Shown here in pieces: positions 30,353 through 32,108 of a stretch of DNA of 32,108 nucleotides. Origin of the DNA: Nitrospirota bacterium (GTDB taxonomy: Bacteria > Nitrospirota > Thermodesulfovibrionia > Thermodesulfovibrionales > UBA1546); the NCBI GenBank assembly GCA_016208875.1, contig JACQXD010000098.1, positions 1 through 32,108 on the forward strand, read 5' to 3'. A model generated the notes under the pieces. The model worked only from the letters and a program-made list of their open reading frames with translations, was not told where the DNA came from and did not search any database. The position numbers and the translations under genes were made by a program. The stretch's first letter is position 1. Every line of letters begins with the position of its first letter.

Positions 30353-31945
30353 ATGAAATACTATATTATTCTTATACTGCTTGTCATAATTGCCTTTGCA
30401 AACTCTCTCCAGAATTCGTTTGTATGGGATGATCATAACCTTATTCTTAATAACCCTAAGATTAATATCCCGGTAAAAGAAATGCCTCTACTTTTTAAAA
30501 CAACCTTATGGGAACTTTCTAAAGGCGTACGCGATGTTTATTACAGGCCTCTTGTCTCCTTGTTGTTCGTGCTGAATTACAAAATATGGGGACCTACCCC
30601 GATGGGCTTTCACCTGATAAATATTCTGTTTCACTTCATCAATGCAATATTAGTATATAGGGTGGGATTGCTTTTGTTAGACAGTGATAATAAAAAGCTA
30701 ATATCACTTATGGCAGCCTCCATTTTTGCCGTGCATCCTGTTCATAACGAGTCTGTGGGTAGACCCGCGGCAGGGGAGCCCCTGTTTGGTCTTTTTATAA
30801 TCCTGTTTCTTTATCTCTTTCTAAGAGACAGACGATACCTTTCATGGATTGCATTCTTCCTTGCCTTACTCTCAAAAGAGGCGGCGGTAATGCTGCCCTT
30901 TGCACTGGTGATTCTTACAATTTATAAAAAGGGGATAAAGAGGGGTGTGGCTGAGATAATACCCTATATATCTTTGGTCGGCATATATCTTATTATAAGG
31001 GCGATGGTTGTTGATTTCGTTTGGGGGAGTAAGATAGACCAGCCGGTATCTGCCTGGATATTCACAATGGCTGCTGCAACCTTAGATTACACAAGACTTC
31101 TCATAATTCCTTACCCTCTAAGTCCTTATTATCCGGCCAGATGGTATATGTCTGTATTTGAAACAAAGGTAATTTTTGCGCTACTGACTTTAACTACGGT
31201 TTCTTTTATTGGATTTAAGATCAGAAAAGACAAGGTGATGCTTTTTCTGCTCGTATTTGTTTTTATTATGGTTGTGCCAGTCATATTTAAGGTCAATACC
31301 TTTCGTGTGGGTTATGAACTTATAGCCATATTCATGGTTATCACAATTTCTTCGAATATGGTATGGAAGAATGACGGTACTCTTTTTAGGAAAATTGTAA
31401 AAGAGTTTCCGGATGCTTCCTTTGCATATAATAATCTCGGCGTGTACTTTAAGGAGAAGGGGGAATTCGATAAGGTAATCGAGTATTTTGAAATATCCCT
31501 TAAAACAGGGCATGGGAGTAATGCCCTTAGTTATTTTAATCTCGGTGATGTTCAGTACGGACTTAAAAATTATGAAAAGGCACTGGACTATTTTAAAAAG
31601 GCGTTGAATTTTAAATCAGACGAACAGCTACATTTAGCTGCACTAAACAAGCTTGGAAGGACATATAGTGCAATGGGACAGACGGAGAATGCCATCGAGA
31701 CATTTAAAAAGGCGATAATCCTTTTCCCATTGGATACTGTTCCTTATAATAATCTTGGTGTCCAATACATTAAGGCCAGCAGACCAGACTTTGCAGCTGA
31801 GATTCTCGAAAAGGGCTTGAAGATCGGCGAGTCCCCCGCTCTCCGCAGCAATCTTTCTCTTGCTTATGCTGAACAAATAAAAAGGGATGCCAATTCAGGT
31901 CTTATTAAAAGGGCAAACAGACCATCAAAGATGATTCATTTATGA
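30353..31945 (+). CDS. TMTC-like membrane protein with C-terminal TPRs
   Basis: This 530-residue protein starts with a membrane helix (YYIILILLVIIAFANSL), then FVWDDHNLIL, with the acidic pair used by GT-C glycosyltransferases for catalysis or lipid-sugar binding. YYRPLVSLLFVLNYKIWG, GFHLINILFHFINAILVY and VHPVHNESV follow, and a series of membrane helices continues to about residue 325. About five TPR units follow (AYNNLGVYFKEKGEFDKVIEYFEISL and similar). By comparison with the gene at 28230, the segment holding the E-x-x-YLPS motif is missing between FRVGYELIA and SNMVWKN, so it may carry an internal in-frame deletion of about 30-40 residues. It probably transfers sugars to envelope proteins or lipids. 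It contains none of the 7/8-bp arrays. Confidence 0.78.
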   Translation: MKYYIILILLVIIAFANSLQNSFVWDDHNLILNNPKINIPVKEMPLLFKTTLWELSKGVRDVYYRPLVSLLFVLNYKIWGPTPMGFHLINILFHFINAILVYRVGLLLLDSDNKKLISLMAASIFAVHPVHNESVGRPAAGEPLFGLFIILFLYLFLRDRRYLSWIAFFLALLSKEAAVMLPFALVILTIYKKGIKRGVAEIIPYISLVGIYLIIRAMVVDFVWGSKIDQPVSAWIFTMAAATLDYTRLLIIPYPLSPYYPARWYMSVFETKVIFALLTLTTVSFIGFKIRKDKVMLFLLVFVFIMVVPVIFKVNTFRVGYELIAIFMVITISSNMVWKNDGTLFRKIVKEFPDASFAYNNLGVYFKEKGEFDKVIEYFEISLKTGHGSNALSYFNLGDVQYGLKNYEKALDYFKKALNFKSDEQLHLAALNKLGRTYSAMGQTENAIETFKKAIILFPLDTVPYNNLGVQYIKASRPDFAAEILEKGLKIGESPALRSNLSLAYAEQIKRDANSGLIKRANRPSKMIHL

Positions 31946-31946
31946 T

Positions 31947-32108
31947 ATGAAAAAGAGATTTTTTCATATGCCTATTGTTCATGTCCTGCTAATCGCAGTA
32001 TTGGGGATTTTTGCCTATTCAAATACATTTCATGCTTCTTTCTACTTTGATGACATGTCCAATATTGTTGAAAATCCCACAGTCAAAGACTTAAAGTTTT
32101 TTAGCGAA
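31947..32108 (+). CDS. Third TMTC-like membrane protein, 3' end outside the window
   Basis: ATG 31947 begins one base after the stop of the gene at 30353 (TGA 31943-31945). The 54 visible residues start with KKRFFHMPIVHVLLIAVLG, a membrane helix, and FAYSNTFHASFYFDDMSNIVENPTVKDLKFF. They match the N-terminus of the gene at 28230 (FAYSNTFRASFQFDDI...KDLKLF). It is the third member of a tandem set; its end is not in the window. Confidence 0.85.
   Translation, partial: MKKRFFHMPIVHVLLIAVLGIFAYSNTFHASFYFDDMSNIVENPTVKDLKFFSE

Overview
The window is a contiguous stretch of a bacterial chromosome, probably from an uncultured, anaerobic or microaerophilic lineage such as Nitrospirota or a related deltaproteobacterial-type group. 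This is inferred only from gene content: a GTP-type PEP carboxykinase, 2-oxoacid:ferredoxin oxidoreductase subunits, the DRTGG/PHP/HATPase set, a xerC-hslV-hslU cluster, and an archaeal-style thymidylate synthase and RibL-like nucleotidyltransferase. No rRNA is present, and the lineage call is weak (about 0.4).

Layout. 1-3.75 kb is accessory DNA: a DUF5618 fragment, an XRE regulator, a frameshifted LamG surface protein, a VapBC-type pair, a second LamG scrap and a 5'-truncated YeeE/YedE gene. 3.76-5.97 kb (minus) holds rlmN-miaA. 6.1-8.5 kb (plus) holds an A-type Fe-S carrier, hemB, a DRTGG protein and a PHP protein with an internal deletion. 8.5-10.7 kb is an island of nucleotidyltransferase/HEPN pairs and collapsed restriction-modification genes. 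It separates DRTGG-PHP from the HATPase gene (10.7-11.2 kb) that usually follows them. 11.2-15.5 kb (minus) holds pckG, a tandem kinase/pseudokinase-like gene and a thymidylate synthase. 15.7-18.6 kb (plus) holds a YdcF-like protein, tRNA-Leu(CAG), prmC, and atpB-atpE, ended by a strong terminator. 18.66-22.95 kb (minus) holds xerC-hslV-hslU-rlpA-ribL-like. 23.2-28.2 kb (plus) is a tight run: TPR protein, Ppx/GppA, diguanylate cyclase, oxidoreductase beta and gamma, and an ArgA-like acetyltransferase. 28.2 kb to the end is a tandem set of multi-membrane-span plus TPR proteins related to TMTC-type glycosyltransferases.

Two themes run through the window. The first is repeats. At least fourteen short arrays of 7- or 8-bp units occur, several inside conserved genes (miaA, prmC, rlpA, and one TMTC-like gene that carries many of them). 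Larger structured dispersed elements also occur. One is present twice (4783-4939 and 26982-27154) with the same core, but its terminal helix and one apical helix differ in sequence between copies while staying self-complementary. The second theme is gene collapse. Several genes keep recognisable start and end segments but have lost the middle (LamG, its paralogue, PHP, the DNA methyltransferase, a HEPN/restriction-gene fusion, possibly a TMTC-like protein).

The best candidates for something undescribed are the covarying-helix element, the 7/8-bp arrays invading housekeeping genes, and the kinase-pseudokinase protein between pckG and the thymidylate synthase gene.
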